DNA of 44,347 bases from CAYYIS01 sp964470965 (GTDB lineage Bacteria > JAAXHH01 > JABIQT01), in the NCBI GenBank assembly GCA_964470965.1, contig CAYYIS010000040.1, forward strand, positions 1 through 44,347. Direction: 5' to 3'. Below are positions 34,234-43,148 of this stretch, piece by piece. Numbering within the stretch: the stretch's first letter is position 1; each line of letters starts with the position of its first letter. The notes under the pieces are model-generated. The model made no database searches. It saw only the letters and a list, made by a program, of their open reading frames with translations, and was not told the origin of the DNA. The translations under genes and the position numbers were made by a program.

Positions 34234-35547
34234 TTATCTATTTAAATTCTCGAGTATTTCAAACAGGATTTTCGGCCCCCGTTTCATGTTTTCTTCGGAT
34301 ATGCGCTCGTCGTTGCCGTGGATGCCGCGTAGGTCGTCGCCCGGGAGGAGAAACGGGCTGAATCCGTAACAGTGGACGCCCAGATCCCGGAAGAAATGAC
34401 TGTCGGTAAATCCGGAAAGGATATTCGGTACGACGTGGACCTTCTTATGATACCGCGAAACGACGGTTTCAATCGCCGCCACAAACTCCGATTCGAACGG
34501 CGAGGCACCGTTTCCGAACGTTAGAATCGGTTCGATTGCGATGCCGTCATCGTTAATGATTTTCCTCAATTCCTGCATGAACCGCTCCGGTTTTTCTCCC
34601 GGCAGCAGACGGCAGTCCAGTTCGGCAGTGGCGGTCTGCGGGATGATGTTGATCTTGTTGCTTCCCTCCATCATCGTAATGGACAGGGTGTTGCTAAGCA
34701 CCGCAGCGTACTGCGAACTGTGGTTCAGTTCCGCCAGAAACGCCGGATCTTTGATCGCTGTCTTGATGTCGGAAAACTGTTTTTTTCGGTTGCCTGTCTG
34801 GAGACCGGCAATGCCACTGAAATAAGTTTCGACCGGCGGTGTCACTCTTAAGGGCGGCGTATATTCGAGAATTCGGCTGAGTGCGCGGAGCAACCGGTTA
34901 ACAGATGAGTGGGGCTTGGGGCGGGAACCGTGCCCCGGTTCACCGGAGGCCGTTAGTTTGAGCCAGCACGGCGTTTTCTCGGTGATATCCACAGAATACA
35001 GTGCGGTCCCGTTTTCCATGCGGCCCTTGCCGCTTTCGTTGACCAGGAACTCCGCATCTTGGAACAATTCCGGATGGTTCGCCGTCATCCATCCAGCACC
35101 TAAGCGTCCGCCTGCCTCTTCATCCGCGGTGTTGAGAAGGATAATGTCGCGTTTTAACGGTATTTTCTGACGGTGTATCGTGAGAAAGGCAACCAGTTCG
35201 GCTATGCCGAGGTTCTTCATGTCCAAGGCACCACGGCCCCAGATGTATCCGTCCTTTATGACGCCTCCGAAGGGGTCCACCGACCAGAATTCCCGGTCCA
35301 CCGGGACCACATCACTATGGCTGAGCAGAATCACAGGGCGTTTAGAACCATCGCCCTTAAGGCAGGTGTAAAGGCTTGATCGCCCCGGATCGGATTCAAA
35401 TATCTTGTAGGGAATCTCTTCTTTATCCAGGATGCGGCTTATGAATGCGGTCGCACGATGTTCGTTGCCCGGAGGGTTGATTGTTTCTACTTTGATGTAC
35501 TCACTAAGTAAATGCACGGCCTCCCGGCCGATCGCCTCCCAATCCAA
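34234..35547 (-). CDS. M20-family metallopeptidase/aminoacylase
   Basis: 437 residues, the carboxypeptidase-S/aminoacylase-1 type. Zinc-site residues: His77 and Asp79 (LLSHSDVVPVD), bridging Asp109 (GRGALDMKN), Glu143/Glu144 (TADEEAGG), and a later Glu and His (VNESGKG; FTDSHFFRD). The inserted dimerisation domain covers about 200-320. It hydrolyses N-acyl amino acids or dipeptides. The start is a TTG preceded by GGAGGT at 9 bases; no better start precedes it. It lies 17 bases after the ROK kinase stop and 47 before the oxidoreductase, so it is probably in the same transcript. There is no signal peptide. Confidence 0.9.
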   Translation of the reverse strand: MDWEAIGREAVHLLSEYIKVETINPPGNEHRATAFISRILDKEEIPYKIFESDPGRSSLYTCLKGDGSKRPVILLSHSDVVPVDREFWSVDPFGGVIKDGYIWGRGALDMKNLGIAELVAFLTIHRQKIPLKRDIILLNTADEEAGGRLGAGWMTANHPELFQDAEFLVNESGKGRMENGTALYSVDITEKTPCWLKLTASGEPGHGSRPKPHSSVNRLLRALSRILEYTPPLRVTPPVETYFSGIAGLQTGNRKKQFSDIKTAIKDPAFLAELNHSSQYAAVLSNTLSITMMEGSNKINIIPQTATAELDCRLLPGEKPERFMQELRKIINDDGIAIEPILTFGNGASPFESEFVAAIETVVSRYHKKVHVVPNILSGFTDSHFFRDLGVHCYGFSPFLLPGDDLRGIHGNDERISEENMKRGPKILFEILENLNR

Positions 35548-35564
35548 AATGTAGAACCTCCACT

Positions 35565-36578
35565 TCAGTGCGCGTTCACACCATGTTCTTTCATTGCCTG
35601 TTTTACAACGGAAACCGCCGCCAGGTCACCGACCGCGTCCCCGAGTTCCGCCGGGACGATCCGCACAGTTTCGTAAACCCGTTCCCATGTTTCCTGTTGC
35701 AGATACGTGTGTATCGGTTTCAGGAGCAGATCGGCGGCCTTTACGATAATCGTACCGATGATTATGATTTGTGGGTTCAGCACGTTCACGACGTTACCGA
35801 GACCAATGGCCATGTACCAGGCAGTCTCATCGACGAGCGCTAGGGCACCGACATCGCCCTGGCGGGCCGCAGCCATCACTGTTTCCGCTGTGATAGCGGT
35901 TGGAGCGCCATCGGCCAGTGTATACATCAGAGATGACTGTCCCCCTCCCTGTTGTGTCAGCCATTCCCTGGCCCGGCGAGCGATAGACGGCCCTGAACAT
36001 AACGCTTCCAGACAGCCCTTTTTACCGCAACCGCAGACCGGACCATTCGGAAGTATGGTCATGTGACCCACTTCGCCTGCCGTGTCGCTGGTCCCGCGGT
36101 ACAATGTGCCATCCAGAATAAGGCCGGCCCCTATACCGGTACTCATGGTCATATAGACCACATGCTCAAACCCCCGACCAGCGCCGAACATCCACTCGGC
36201 CAGTGCGCCCGCGTTCGCGTCGTTTTCGACACAAACCGCACATGACAACGCATTCTCCAGCCTGGATTTAAGCGGAATCGCGTCCCAATTCGGCAGGTTG
36301 GGTGGAGAATACACAATTCCTGTCGCTGTGTCAAGCGGTCCGCCGCAGCTTACTCCGATGCCTGCAATGTCACCGACCGATACCCCTGAGAGCCCCATAA
36401 CCTCCCGGGCCATTTCACACAGGGATTCGATGATGGCATCCGGTCCCCGCATCGCTTCGGTCGGCCGGCGGATTTTATGGAGGATCGTCCCTTTCTGATC
36501 GGCTAAAACCACTGCGAGTTTTGTGCCGCCGATATCCAGACCAATCAGATACGGAGCCAAAGGCTTGAAATGGGGCAT
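35565..36578 (-). CDS. ROK-family sugar kinase, probable glucokinase
   Basis: 337 residues from ATG 36578. ATP loop GLDIGGTKLAVV at 13-24; catalytic Asp120 in ENDANAGALAEW; ROK zinc site His172, Cys182, Cys184 and Cys189 (GHMTILPNGPVCGCGKKGCLE) with Glu169. There is no N-terminal DNA-binding domain, so it is an enzyme and not a ROK repressor. Upstream of zwf, pgi and tal, glucose phosphorylation is the natural role; N-acetylmannosamine or other sugars are possible. The open frame extends upstream to 36749, but a promoter lies inside that part and the extra residues look random. Confidence 0.92.
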   Translation of the reverse strand: MPHFKPLAPYLIGLDIGGTKLAVVLADQKGTILHKIRRPTEAMRGPDAIIESLCEMAREVMGLSGVSVGDIAGIGVSCGGPLDTATGIVYSPPNLPNWDAIPLKSRLENALSCAVCVENDANAGALAEWMFGAGRGFEHVVYMTMSTGIGAGLILDGTLYRGTSDTAGEVGHMTILPNGPVCGCGKKGCLEALCSGPSIARRAREWLTQQGGGQSSLMYTLADGAPTAITAETVMAAARQGDVGALALVDETAWYMAIGLGNVVNVLNPQIIIIGTIIVKAADLLLKPIHTYLQQETWERVYETVRIVPAELGDAVGDLAAVSVVKQAMKEHGVNAH

Positions 36579-36608
36579 GGGCGTATACAGTTCCAAAGTG
36601 AAGCAATG

Positions 36609-36637
36609 AAGATAATCCGCTGATATCACCGTGCCAA
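36609..36637 (-). promoter_or_regulatory. Possible promoter of the sugar-kinase/pentose-phosphate cluster
   Basis: On the minus strand TTGGCA (36637-36632), a 17-base spacer and TATCTT (36614-36609). The predicted transcription start is about 25 bases before the kinase ATG at 36578. The -35 box matches 5 of 6 bases and the -10 box 4 of 6. Confidence 0.42.
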
Positions 36638-36647
36638 GCTGGTACGG

Positions 36648-36676
36648 TTGACAGGTCAATATATCATACGGATAAC
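36648..36676 (+). promoter_or_regulatory. Possible promoter of the cytochrome oxidase operon
   Basis: Perfect TTGACA at 36648-36653, a 17-base spacer and GATAAC at 36671-36676 (4 of 6). It would give a leader of about 160 bases before the first gene at 36846. It lies back to back with the kinase promoter. A second TTGACA near 36722 lacks a good -10 box. Confidence 0.32.
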
Positions 36677-36845
36677 TGGCTGTCAACAGCCTCTGAAAGC
36701 GATTTCCGTGCGGGAAAAACTTGTTGACAAGGCGAGCGGTGGCGGCCATTTTGAGGACAGAATTCTAGATGTTGAGCGGGCGTCAAATCAAGATTTAGAA
36801 CCCAAAGATTCTATTAATTACACATCAAGAGAAACGAGGCATCAC

Positions 36846-37319
36846 ATGATGATGACCCAGCAGACCCTCTGGTACTTCCTGCACCTGGTCGGTGTAATCA
36901 TATGGGCAGGCGGATTTGTCTATCTTGTTATGGCGTTTATTCCGGCGATGAATGCCGCAACGGCGTCTGAAGAACGTAACTTGGTCTTAAAGCAGGCCGC
37001 GGCGAAGTTCCGCAGGATCTCATGGACCGCCATCGTGTTGTTGATCGTCACCGGTGTTATGAATTTCTTTGAGCGGGTGTCAATCGCACAGGAGGCGCAA
37101 CTGCCTTCGGGAGCCCTCCTTCCGAGCGGTTATATGGGACTGTTGGGCGTAAAACTGTTGATTGTGATAGGTCTTATCGTACACCACGCTATACGTTTAA
37201 TCGAACCCCGGGAACTGGAAGACGGCCGGGTTGGTCTTAAATCCAAGGCAACCGTGATCGTGGTTCTCCTGATGTTCACCCTTGCGGTTCTGATGGGGCT
37301 TGTGTTGATAACGATGTGA
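36846..37319 (+). CDS. CopD-like four-helix membrane protein
   Basis: 157 residues with four predicted membrane helices (about 8-32, 57-75, 97-118 and 134-155). The helices carry histidines (His13, His113, His114) as in CopD/DUF2269-type proteins linked to copper or heme handling; phrases such as LHLVGVIIWAGGFVYLVM and FRRISWTAIVLLIVTGVMNF fit that group. I chose the first of three tandem ATGs, preceded by GAGG at 8 bases; the open frame upstream has no similarity. It leads the respiratory operon, 15 bases before the cupredoxin pair, which supports a role in copper delivery or oxidase assembly. Confidence 0.7.
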   Translation: MMMTQQTLWYFLHLVGVIIWAGGFVYLVMAFIPAMNAATASEERNLVLKQAAAKFRRISWTAIVLLIVTGVMNFFERVSIAQEAQLPSGALLPSGYMGLLGVKLLIVIGLIVHHAIRLIEPRELEDGRVGLKSKATVIVVLLMFTLAVLMGLVLITM

Positions 37320-37334
37320 TAGGCGGAGACTGTT

Positions 37335-38054
37335 ATGAAACGTCTCATTGCGACCGTGGTCCTGGTGGGAATGCTGTACGGCCCCGTAGCCGGTGAAGAT
37401 GCTTACGTAGCCGTTCCCGTACCCGATGGCGGTGTCATCAAAGGCACCGTGATTTTCAACGGCCAAGTTCCGGAACCGATAACCTATAAACCCACGAAGG
37501 ATATTGAAGTCTGCGGACCCGGCTTACATACCACCGATGCGATTTCGATCGGACCGAACAAGGGTGTCCAGTACGCGGTAGTGTCTCTTACCGATATTAC
37601 GGGGGGTGTTCCGCTGAACCGCAAGGCCAAGCCTACGTTGGATCAGAAGGGCTGCCGATTCGTACCACATGTAGTCGTGGTACCACGAGGGGGGATGCTG
37701 GAGATTCTGAATAGCGACGGCATCCTGCACAATGTTCGCACCACCAGCAGTAAAAATGCCCCGTTCAACAAAGCCCAGCCGAAGTTTATGAGGAAGATGA
37801 AACATAAATTCACGGCCGGACCGGAGAAAATCCAGGTGAATTGTGATGCCCACAGTTGGATGAGCGCCTGGATTGTGGTAGCTGAGCACCCGTATTATGC
37901 GGTGACTGATGCGGACGGCGCCTTCACGTTGCCCAACGTTCCGAGCGGGACCTATACGATCGAATACTGGCATGGGACCTTCGGAACGGGGACAGCCACG
38001 GTCACTGTCACTGCAGGAGAGACGGTCGTGGTGGATGGAGCGTTTGAGAAATAA
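37335..38054 (+). CDS. Exported cupredoxin-like protein with C-terminal regulatory-like domain
   Basis: 239 residues. Signal peptide about 1-20 (LIATVVLVGMLYGPVAG). The middle part looks like a cupredoxin with a possible copper site His132 (GILHNV), Cys170, His173 and Met176 (NCDAHSWM); the C-x2-H-x2-M spacing recalls type 1 copper proteins. Cys60 and Cys107 could form a disulfide. The end, TDADGAFTLPNVPSGTYTIEYWH, is a carboxypeptidase-regulatory-like beta-sandwich. It is followed by a full-length paralogue and then the oxidase genes, so it may pass electrons or copper to the oxidase CuA centre. Copper binding is inferred, not shown. Confidence 0.75.
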   Translation: MKRLIATVVLVGMLYGPVAGEDAYVAVPVPDGGVIKGTVIFNGQVPEPITYKPTKDIEVCGPGLHTTDAISIGPNKGVQYAVVSLTDITGGVPLNRKAKPTLDQKGCRFVPHVVVVPRGGMLEILNSDGILHNVRTTSSKNAPFNKAQPKFMRKMKHKFTAGPEKIQVNCDAHSWMSAWIVVAEHPYYAVTDADGAFTLPNVPSGTYTIEYWHGTFGTGTATVTVTAGETVVVDGAFEK

Positions 38055-38085
38055 GTGCTGAAGTATGGATACCGAAGGGAATAGC

Positions 38086-38886
38086 ATGAATGGTATGACC
38101 TCAATGCTGAAGGACGAGGGCGGAAGAGTAACACGCTGGATAATGGCATGCGGCATTGTTATTATGAGCTGTGGCGGTTCCAGCAATAAAGAGAATGCAG
38201 AAAATGGGATGTCTGAGGTTCCGCTGGAGGTTACGATGCCCGTGGCCTTGAACCCCGCCACCACTGGGGGCACGATACAGGGAGTGGTGCTGTTCGATGG
38301 TCCGCCACCCCCTGTTAAGACGTTTCATCCAAACAAAGACGCGGAGGTCTGCGGCACGTCGGAACGGGAGGCGCAAGATGTTTTGCTCGGGCCGAACAGC
38401 GGTATCAAGAACGTGGTTGTATCCGTCACCAACGCGCCGGTAACGAAGATGGATATCTCGGTCAAGGGTATGGTGGACCAGAAAGGGTGTATGTTCAACC
38501 CGCGGGTCGTACAGGTGGCGGCGCGGGCACCGATGGTGTTTTTGAACAACGATAATATATTCCATAATATACATACCAGAGCCACCGTTAACACTCCGGT
38601 CAATAAAGCCCAGCCTAAGTTTATGAAACGGCTGTCTGTGACATTTTCGGAACCCGAAATATTTGAAGTGGTCTGTGACGTCCATAGCTGGATGAAGGGT
38701 TGGATAGTCGTCCAGGACCATCCGTATTTCGCTGTGACGGATGAAAAGGGCCAGTTTACGTTACCACGCATACCAACCGGTACTTATACGCTCAGATACT
38801 GGCACGAGACGTTCGGCGAGCATACCGCTGAAGTGACTGTCACGGATCAGAAAATTTCGACTGCGGATACATCGTTTTTCGAGTAG
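38086..38886 (+). CDS. Cupredoxin-like lipoprotein, paralogue of the preceding gene
   Basis: 266 residues from ATG 38086, chosen because AAGGGA lies 6 bases upstream; an in-frame ATG at 38065 has none. The N-terminus has a hydrophobic run and a lipobox-like VIMSC with Cys29 as the lipidated residue. The same architecture as the neighbour follows: a Cys89/Cys135 pair, possible copper ligands His160 (IFHNIH), Cys197, His200 and Met203 (VCDVHSWM), and the final TDEKGQFTLPRIPTGTYTLRYWH domain. Shared strings such as NKAQPKFM show a tandem duplication. One copy is soluble, the other membrane-tethered, next to a subunit II that has no cytochrome c domain. Confidence 0.78.
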   Translation: MNGMTSMLKDEGGRVTRWIMACGIVIMSCGGSSNKENAENGMSEVPLEVTMPVALNPATTGGTIQGVVLFDGPPPPVKTFHPNKDAEVCGTSEREAQDVLLGPNSGIKNVVVSVTNAPVTKMDISVKGMVDQKGCMFNPRVVQVAARAPMVFLNNDNIFHNIHTRATVNTPVNKAQPKFMKRLSVTFSEPEIFEVVCDVHSWMKGWIVVQDHPYFAVTDEKGQFTLPRIPTGTYTLRYWHETFGEHTAEVTVTDQKISTADTSFFE

Positions 38887-38914
38887 TCTGTCCTCTGCCC
38901 TACAGGAGTACCCT

Positions 38915-39580
38915 ATGCTCGACTGGCTTCCGGAGAATGTATCGACCTTCGGCGGAGCGGTTGATGCCCTTTTTCAACAGATTTACTACCTGACGCTGGT
39001 CGTGCTGATCCTTGTATTAGGCATCCTACTGTATTTTTTGTGCGCCTACCGGCGGGGCAATCGCAGGACAGCGGAATACTCTCACGGCAACACCACCGTG
39101 GAAATCGTCTGGACCGCCCTCACATTTCTGGCAATGCTTTACCTGGCGCTGGCCAGTCGTCCCACCTGGGCGATAATCAAAGAACGACCGCCACCTTCTC
39201 CGGCGGCGTTTACGGCGCAGGTTGTCGGCAAGCAGTTTAACTGGATAATACGGTATCCGGGACCCGATCGCATGCTTGGTACCCATGACGATTTGGAGCT
39301 GGAAAACGAACTGTACGTGCCGGTGGACACGGATATCTGGGTAATGCTGTCTGCGGAAGACGTAATCCACAGCTTCTTTGTGCCTCAGTTCCGTTTGAAG
39401 CAGGATTCGGTGCCTGGGCGCGATATCCCGGCATGGTTTCGTGTCACAAAACCGGGGACCTATGAGATCGCCTGCGCCGAATTATGTGGATTCGGACACG
39501 GCACCATGCGCGGCTGGGTGCATGTTCTCTCTCAGGAAGCGTATGCGGCGTGGACGCAGGAAAACTGGCCGGGAGAGTAA
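38915..39580 (+). CDS. coxB: Cytochrome c oxidase subunit II
   Basis: 221 residues. Two membrane helices (about 24-46 and 62-80), then a periplasmic cupredoxin domain with the complete CuA site: His152 (DVIHSFFVP), Cys187, Glu189, Cys191, His195 and Met198 (CAELCGFGHGTM). It receives electrons from cytochrome c or another carrier and passes them to subunit I. It ends right after the CuA domain, so it lacks the fused cytochrome c of caa3 oxidases and needs a separate donor. AGGAG precedes the start; ctaD begins 3 bases after its stop. Confidence 0.96.
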   Translation: MLDWLPENVSTFGGAVDALFQQIYYLTLVVLILVLGILLYFLCAYRRGNRRTAEYSHGNTTVEIVWTALTFLAMLYLALASRPTWAIIKERPPPSPAAFTAQVVGKQFNWIIRYPGPDRMLGTHDDLELENELYVPVDTDIWVMLSAEDVIHSFFVPQFRLKQDSVPGRDIPAWFRVTKPGTYEIACAELCGFGHGTMRGWVHVLSQEAYAAWTQENWPGE

Positions 39581-39583
39581 CTC

Positions 39584-41365
39584 ATGAATCCATCCCTCTC
39601 TGCCCCCGGCCATGAAAACTTCCGGAAGGACCGGGCCCACCGATTTATCAAGACCTACCTCTTTTCCGTAGACCATAAGATGATCGGCAAACAGTTCCTA
39701 TGGCTGGGGGTCGTGATGCTCTTCCTGGGCGGCTTCCTGGCCCTATTGATCCGTTGGCAGCTCGCCTACCCTGAGACACAGGTGCCGGGCATGACCATGG
39801 TACCGGAGGAGGTCTGGGACGAAGGAGAATCCTGGCTGGCGATTACTATGCCGTACGGTGTGATTGGTCCCGATCTCTACAACGCGCTTTTCACGATGCA
39901 TGCTACAATAATGGTGTTCTTCGTCGTGGTACCGGTACTGGTGGGATGCTTCGGAAATTTCCTCATCCCCCTTATGATCGGGGCCGACGACATGGCATTT
40001 CCCGCCATGAACATGGCGTCTTTCTGGGTCACGGTGGTCTCAGCTATCGTCATGCTGGCCAGCTTTTTTGTGGAAGGCGGTGCGGCCGCTTCGGGATGGA
40101 CCGCCTATGCCCCATTGAGTGCCGCCGAAATATATACCGGCGTGAGCGACGGGCAGAACCTGTGGTGCGTCAGCCTCGTGATACTGGGTATCGGCTCTCT
40201 CATGGGGGCCATCAACTACATCACGACCATCATGAATATGCGGGCGCCGGGTATGACCTTCTTCCGTCTGCCGCTTACGGTGTGGTCCCTGTTTATCGTG
40301 GCTATCCTGCTTCTGCTCGCCATGCCGGTTCTGAGTGCGGCGTTGCTATTACTTGTTTTCGACCGTTCCTATGGCACCAGCTTTTTCCTGCCCGAGGGTG
40401 GTGGGGATCCGGTACTCTGGCAACACCTGTTCTGGTTTTTTGGTCATCCCGAAGTGTACATTTTGATTTTGCCCGCCATGGGGATCATATCGGATATTTT
40501 AGCGGTATTCGCGAGAAAGCCGATCTTCGGATACCGGGCCATGGTGTATGCCATGATTGCCATAGCATTTCTGGGGTGGGTAGTGTGGGGCCACCATATG
40601 TTTCAGAGCGGTATGAATCCTCTGCTGGGTACCACCTTCATGATCTCTACTATGGTGATCGCAGTGCCGTCCGCCATCAAAACCTTCAACTGGCTGGGCA
40701 CGCTTTTCCGGTCCTCCATCGCGTTCAGTACACCTATGCTGCATGCGCTGGCATTTATGTCCATGTTTTTGATTGGCGGGTTAAGCGGTATTTATATGGC
40801 TTCCACGCCTGTAGATATATATATTCATGATACGTATTTTATCGTGGGTCACATTCACTATGTGGTATTCGGCGGCAGTCTGTTCGGTATGTTTGCCGCG
40901 TTAAGCTACTGGTACCCCAAGATGTTCGGCCGAATGATGAGTGAATGGCTCGGAAAGGCGCACTTTGTCCTTACGTTTTTGGCTTTTAACTGTACGTTTT
41001 TCCCGATGCACATCCTGGGTGTCGGTGGCCACATGCGGCGGCTTTACAATCCGATGCAGTACGATTTCCTTCAGCACATGCAGCCGATAAATGAGTTCAT
41101 CACTATCAGCGCCTTCGTACTGGGGTCTGCCCAGGTTCTCCTGGTGATCAATATGGTCTGGAGTCTGCTATTTGGCCGTCCGGCGGAGCAGAATCCCTGG
41201 CAGGCCAACACGCTGGAATGGGCGGCACCATCGCCGCCGCCGCACGGCAATTTCACCAACGTACCCACGGTGTATCGCGGACCTTATGAATATAGCGTGC
41301 CTGGGGCTTCGGATGACTATCTTCCTCAGGACAGGGCGCCCACCGTGCCCGAAAGGGAAACATAG
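39584..41365 (+). CDS. ctaD: Cytochrome c oxidase subunit I
   Basis: 593 residues, about 12 helices plus a C-terminal tail. Heme and copper ligands: His106 (MHATIMVFF) and His425 for the low-spin heme, His423 for heme a3, and His288, His337 and His338 for CuB. Tyr292 is in GHPEVYI, the position cross-linked to His288. Glu290 and Asp136 (GADDMAFP) mark the D proton channel, so it is an A1-type oxygen reductase. The usual Arg of DMAFPRxN is Ala141. It reduces O2 to water and pumps protons. It is joined to ctaB with no spacing. Confidence 0.97.
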   Translation: MNPSLSAPGHENFRKDRAHRFIKTYLFSVDHKMIGKQFLWLGVVMLFLGGFLALLIRWQLAYPETQVPGMTMVPEEVWDEGESWLAITMPYGVIGPDLYNALFTMHATIMVFFVVVPVLVGCFGNFLIPLMIGADDMAFPAMNMASFWVTVVSAIVMLASFFVEGGAAASGWTAYAPLSAAEIYTGVSDGQNLWCVSLVILGIGSLMGAINYITTIMNMRAPGMTFFRLPLTVWSLFIVAILLLLAMPVLSAALLLLVFDRSYGTSFFLPEGGGDPVLWQHLFWFFGHPEVYILILPAMGIISDILAVFARKPIFGYRAMVYAMIAIAFLGWVVWGHHMFQSGMNPLLGTTFMISTMVIAVPSAIKTFNWLGTLFRSSIAFSTPMLHALAFMSMFLIGGLSGIYMASTPVDIYIHDTYFIVGHIHYVVFGGSLFGMFAALSYWYPKMFGRMMSEWLGKAHFVLTFLAFNCTFFPMHILGVGGHMRRLYNPMQYDFLQHMQPINEFITISAFVLGSAQVLLVINMVWSLLFGRPAEQNPWQANTLEWAAPSPPPHGNFTNVPTVYRGPYEYSVPGASDDYLPQDRAPTVPERET

Positions 41366-42292
41366 ATGGCTACACCTCAGGAATTTACCGTAGCCGAACG
41401 GGACCATAATAGCGAAAGCGAGTCTGATACGACTACTTCCCGTCCGATAGCAGATTTTTTAGCGTTGACGAAACCACGATTGGTGCTGATGCTGGTGCTC
41501 ACCACCTGTATCGGTTTTTATTTGGGAACGGTCGATGATTTGGACTGGTTGCTCCTGTTGCATACATGGATCGGCACCGGTCTCGCTGCAGGTGGTACGC
41601 TGGCACTCAATCAGTTCATGGAGAGGGAGCGTGATGCCCTCATGAGGCGGACCATGAAGAGACCCCTGGCTGCCGGTCGCTTGGATCCGGGACAGGCGCT
41701 CTGGTTCGGTGTTCTGGTGACGGTTGGCGGCCTCCTGTACCTTACGTTGATTGTAAACGTGCTTAGCGGTGTGGTGACGGCTGTTACTACGCTCACTTAC
41801 CTGTTTCTGTACACCCCGCTAAAACACAGGACATCCCTGTCCACCATGGCCGGTGCTATACCAGGGGCGTTGCCTCCGGTCACCGGATGGGTGGCGGCTC
41901 GTGGCGATATCGGCCTGGAGCCTGCAGTCTTGTTTCTGATCATGTTTCTGTGGCAGTTGCCGCATTCTCTGGCGTTGGCCTGGATGTTCCGGGAAGATTA
42001 TGCCAGGGCGGGATTCCAGTTGCTGCCGATTATAGATCCCCAAGGGGAGATCACCAGCTTGCAAATCCTGTTAAACTGCCTGGCGCTGCTCGTGGTGAGT
42101 CTGGTACCGTCGGTTATAGGCATGACCGGAGAAGTATACTTCGTTGTTGCCCTGATAGCAGGGCTCGTGTTCCTGGGGTACGCTTTGCAGCTGGCACGCA
42201 CCAGAAGCACCAGAGCGGCACGGAACCTGTTCCTGGTCTCTTTGGTTTACCTGCTAGCCGAGTTCGTAACCCTGGCTCTGGACAAAACGTAG
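41366..42292 (+). CDS. ctaB: Protoheme IX farnesyltransferase (heme O synthase)
   Basis: 308 residues of the UbiA prenyltransferase family, with about eight or nine membrane helices after a 28-residue hydrophilic N-terminus. The prenyl-diphosphate/Mg site is NQFMERERDALMRRTMKRPL starting at Asn82, with Asp90; a second Asp-containing loop follows FREDYARAGFQLLPI. It attaches a farnesyl group to heme b to make heme O, the precursor of heme A for the oxidase. The start codon directly follows the ctaD stop. No ctaA (heme A synthase) lies in the window. Confidence 0.95.
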   Translation: MATPQEFTVAERDHNSESESDTTTSRPIADFLALTKPRLVLMLVLTTCIGFYLGTVDDLDWLLLLHTWIGTGLAAGGTLALNQFMERERDALMRRTMKRPLAAGRLDPGQALWFGVLVTVGGLLYLTLIVNVLSGVVTAVTTLTYLFLYTPLKHRTSLSTMAGAIPGALPPVTGWVAARGDIGLEPAVLFLIMFLWQLPHSLALAWMFREDYARAGFQLLPIIDPQGEITSLQILLNCLALLVVSLVPSVIGMTGEVYFVVALIAGLVFLGYALQLARTRSTRAARNLFLVSLVYLLAEFVTLALDKT

Positions 42293-42886
42293 ATGGTATT
42301 AAAAACAACGTGGACTATGGGGCAGGCCTCCGCGTTTCCGATCGTTCCGAATAATCGACTGGCCATGTTGCTGTTTCTGGCGGCCGAGGCTATGTTCTTT
42401 GCTGGGTTGATCGGCGCGTACCTGGTGTTTCGGATGGGCAGTGTTGAGTGGCCGCCGTTCGGGCAGACGCGTCTGCCGCTGGTAGTTACCGGCATCAATA
42501 CGGTGTTGCTGGTTCTTAGCAGCCAGACCATGCGGCAGGGGTTTCACTCGGTTCGAAACGGGATGATTCGGCAGACGGTACGCTGGCTTGGGGCGACGTT
42601 GGTACTGGGATCCTGTTTTTTAGGTATCCAGGGCTTTGAGTGGGTTCGGCTGATGAACTTTGGACTGACACTGTCCTCCGGTCCCTACGGTTTTACATTC
42701 TACACAATTGTAGGATGTCATGCGGCACACGTAACCGCCGCCGTCCTCTGGCTCAGTATCGTGTTTGTTCGGACGATGCAGGGACGCTTCTCTGCGGATC
42801 GCCATGTCGGACTGGATCTGTGCCGGATGTACTGGTACTTCGTAACGGGTCTCTGGCCTGTTCTATATAGTCTTGTATATGTTTAA
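42293..42886 (+). CDS. Heme-copper oxidase subunit III-like protein (first copy)
   Basis: 197 residues, five predicted helices. Helix one has FLAAEAMFFAGLIGAYLVFR with the conserved Glu; the later GCHAAHVTAAVLWL has the helix-associated His pair, but the last helix reads MYWYFVTGLWPVLY instead of the usual YWHFVD. It is thus the more divergent of two subunit III-like proteins and could also be classed with NorE. The ATG abuts the ctaB stop. It overlaps the small CxxC gene by 14 bases. Confidence 0.85.
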   Translation: MVLKTTWTMGQASAFPIVPNNRLAMLLFLAAEAMFFAGLIGAYLVFRMGSVEWPPFGQTRLPLVVTGINTVLLVLSSQTMRQGFHSVRNGMIRQTVRWLGATLVLGSCFLGIQGFEWVRLMNFGLTLSSGPYGFTFYTIVGCHAAHVTAAVLWLSIVFVRTMQGRFSADRHVGLDLCRMYWYFVTGLWPVLYSLVYV

Positions 42887-43148
42887 ATCCTCATTCAGTC
42901 AGGATATTTTTGTGGGCAGAAAATTGTATTTTTTGGCGATTCTCCTCCTATGTGGTATAATTGAAAATTCACTGGCACAGGGATGTGCCATGTGTGGTAC
43001 TGCACTCTCCGCCAACGACCCCGTGACACTGGGATTTAACTGGAGTATCGCCTTCCTGATGGCGATGCCCTACGTTGTGTTCGGCGTGCTAGGCGGTTGG
43101 CTCGCATACGTGCACCGTAGACATCTGAACCACCAAGCCATATCATGA
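42873..43148 (+). CDS. Small membrane protein with CxxC motif
   Basis: 91 residues. A signal-like helix (about 17-32) is followed directly by GCAMCGTAL (Cys38, Cys41) and a second helix (57-80). The shape, with CAMC after a signal and a MAMPY helix near the end, resembles small proteins I recall from oxidase loci of Bacteroidetes-like bacteria; no function is established. The CxxC pair facing the periplasm could bind copper or handle disulfides during oxidase assembly. It overlaps both neighbours (14 bases, and ATGA), which favours a real gene. ATG 42879 is an alternative start. Confidence 0.72.
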   Translation: MYMFKSSFSQDIFVGRKLYFLAILLLCGIIENSLAQGCAMCGTALSANDPVTLGFNWSIAFLMAMPYVVFGVLGGWLAYVHRRHLNHQAIS

